This document shows positions 13,508 through 14,653 of a stretch of 14,653 nt of DNA, one piece after another. Position numbers and translations under genes: made by a program. Location of the stretch: positions 1-14,653 of the forward strand of contig JAJYGK010000039.1 in assembly GCA_021790715.1 (NCBI GenBank), given 5' to 3'. Each line of letters begins with the position of its first letter. Position 1 is the stretch's first letter. Origin of the DNA: Chloroflexota bacterium (GTDB taxonomy: Bacteria > Chloroflexota > Limnocylindria > Limnocylindrales > CSP1-4). The notes beneath the pieces are model-generated. The model saw only the letters and a list, made by a program, of their open reading frames with translations. It did not search any database and had not been told where the DNA came from.

Positions 13508-14652
13508 CGGGCGGCCGACCTGACCGCGTCGAGCGCGTGCGAGACGTCGTCCAGCAGATCGTCGGCGTCCTCGAGCCCGACGGACAGCCGGACGAGCCCG
13601 GGCGCGATCCCCGCCCGCCGAAGCGCCGCCTCGTCCAGCTGCCGATGCGTGGTCGACGGCGGATGCACGGCGATGGTGTGGACGCTGCCGAGCGACGCCG
13701 TCCGCTCGCCGAGCTCGAGCGAATCGAGGAAGCGGGTGCCCGCCTCGCGGCTGCCCAGGTCGAGCGCGAGCATGCCGCCGCCCGTCCGCAGCTGCCGGCG
13801 GGCCACCGCGGCCTGCGGGTGGTTCGCGAGCCCCGGATAGTAGACGCGGACGACGACGTCGTCCCGCCGGTCGAGGTACTCCGCGAGCGCCTGCGCCGTC
13901 GCCGAGTGGCGTTCCATCCGCACCCCGAGGGTGGCCAGACCGCGCAGCACCAGGAACGCGCCGAAGGGTTCGATGCCGCCGCCGGTGTCGACCTGCAGGG
14001 CGCGAACGGCCGCGATCCGCTCGCGGCCGCCGCACACGACGCCCGCCAGGACGTCGGAGTGGCCGCCGATCCACTTCGTCGCCGACTCGACGACGAGGTC
14101 GGCGCCCAGCTCGACCGGGCGGCAGACGAACGGCGACGCGAACGTGTTGTCGACCACGAGCGCCGCGCCGTGCCGGTGGGCGAGATCGGCCAGCAGCGCG
14201 ATGTCCGCGACCACGATCGTGGGGTTCGAGATGGTCTCGACGTAGAGCAGCCGGGTCGCCGGCGTCAGCGCCGACTCGACCGCGGCCGGATCGGTGGCGT
14301 CGACGAAGCGCGTCACGACGCCGAACCTGGCCAGCTCGCCCTCCAGGAGGGAGCGCGTGCTCCCGTAGAGCGCGGTGGCCGCGACGACCTCGTCGCCCGC
14401 CGAGACCTGCGACGCGATCGCGGCGAAGACCGCCCCCATCCCGCTCGCGAACGCGAACCCCTCGGCGGCCCCCTCGACCTCCGCGATGGCCGACGCCATC
14501 GCCTCCGAGGTCGGGTTCGAGATTCGCGAGTACGCGTAGCCCGGCCGGCGATCCGTCAGGACGTCGGCCAGCTCGGTCGAATCGGCGGCATGGAAGGTCG
14601 CCGTCTGGTAGATCGGGACGACCGTCGGCTCCTGCTCGAGCCGCGGGACGCG
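13504..14652 (-). CDS. PLP-dependent trans-sulfuration enzyme (Cys/Met metabolism family), cut by right edge
   Basis: The last 382 residues are visible; perhaps 15-40 N-terminal residues are missing. The family features are strong: PTVVPIYQTATFHAADSTE, GYAYSRISNPTSEAM, FASGMGAVFA, LYGSTRSLLEGELARFG, YVETISNPT, VVDNTFASPF, the PLP-binding lysine in ESATKWIGGHSDVLAG (about visible residue 193), HPPSTTHRQLDE, and the closing GLVRLSVGLEDADDLLDD. The family includes cystathionine gamma-synthase, cystathionine beta- and gamma-lyase, methionine gamma-lyase and O-acyl-homoserine sulfhydrylases. Sequence alone does not separate these here; a gamma-synthase, gamma-lyase or sulfhydrylase role in methionine/cysteine metabolism is likely. 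The coding frame ends in a copy of a 36-bp repeat. Confidence 0.93.
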   Translation of the reverse strand, partial: RVPRLEQEPTVVPIYQTATFHAADSTELADVLTDRRPGYAYSRISNPTSEAMASAIAEVEGAAEGFAFASGMGAVFAAIASQVSAGDEVVAATALYGSTRSLLEGELARFGVVTRFVDATDPAAVESALTPATRLLYVETISNPTIVVADIALLADLAHRHGAALVVDNTFASPFVCRPVELGADLVVESATKWIGGHSDVLAGVVCGGRERIAAVRALQVDTGGGIEPFGAFLVLRGLATLGVRMERHSATAQALAEYLDRRDDVVVRVYYPGLANHPQAAVARRQLRTGGGMLALDLGSREAGTRFLDSLELGERTASLGSVHTIAVHPPSTTHRQLDEAALRRAGIAPGLVRLSVGLEDADDLLDDVSHALDAVRSAAR

Positions 14653-14653
14653 T

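Noticed and set aside
11679..13523. Very long open plus-strand frame opposite resB and part of the PucR-like gene
   Set aside because: It crosses two clear genes on the other strand and has the biased composition of a shadow frame.
1..14653. A new defence, mobile or secondary-metabolite system
   Set aside because: All genes belong to known metabolic, transport or regulatory families; no transposase, integrase, nuclease, toxin pair or synthase was seen on either strand.

Overview
The window is gene-dense, very GC-rich bacterial DNA. It uses several GTG starts, has four-base start/stop overlaps, and has Ala/Gly/Pro/Arg-rich linkers. The glutamine synthetase is of the I-alpha type without the usual adenylylation motif. 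Together with the FabL-like reductase and a ROK-controlled sugar ABC operon without an ATPase gene, this fits a Chloroflexota lineage (Limnocylindria/Ellin6529-like) somewhat better than an actinomycete. That placement is inference from protein style, not from a marker gene.

Positions 1-5043 (minus strand) form one sugar-uptake operon, read right to left: a ROK-family regulator, a lipoprotein solute-binding protein, two permeases of the MalF/MalG type, and the N-terminal half of a family 3 glycosidase resembling beta-N-acetylhexosaminidases, cut by the left edge. The permease and glycosidase genes overlap by four bases at each junction. No ATPase is encoded here. Upstream of the regulator, a perfect 21-bp palindrome and a degraded second copy flank a plausible -10 box. 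They are the best candidate operators for autoregulation of the whole operon.

Positions 5345-6499 (minus) encode a membrane-anchored or secreted polysaccharide deacetylase. Diverging from it, positions 6643-8366 (plus) hold a two-gene lipid unit: a FabL/FabI-like enoyl-ACP reductase overlapping a PlsC-type acyltransferase by ATGA.

Positions 8367-8809 are a gene-free gap between convergent genes. It contains several stem-loops and three diverged copies of a small palindromic motif. From 8810 to the right edge all genes are on the minus strand: glutamine synthetase (glnA), a PucR-family regulator directly upstream of it, the cytochrome c biogenesis protein ResB, and a PLP-dependent trans-sulfuration enzyme cut by the right edge. 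A 23-bp palindrome in the 3' end of the pucR-like gene lies at an activator-like distance from the predicted glnA promoter.

No mobile element, CRISPR array, RNA gene or defence system was found. The genes look like ordinary metabolism. The unusual signals are regulatory palindromes and in-phase minisatellites at gene ends; in two of these the stop codon differs from the repeat copies by a single C-to-T change.
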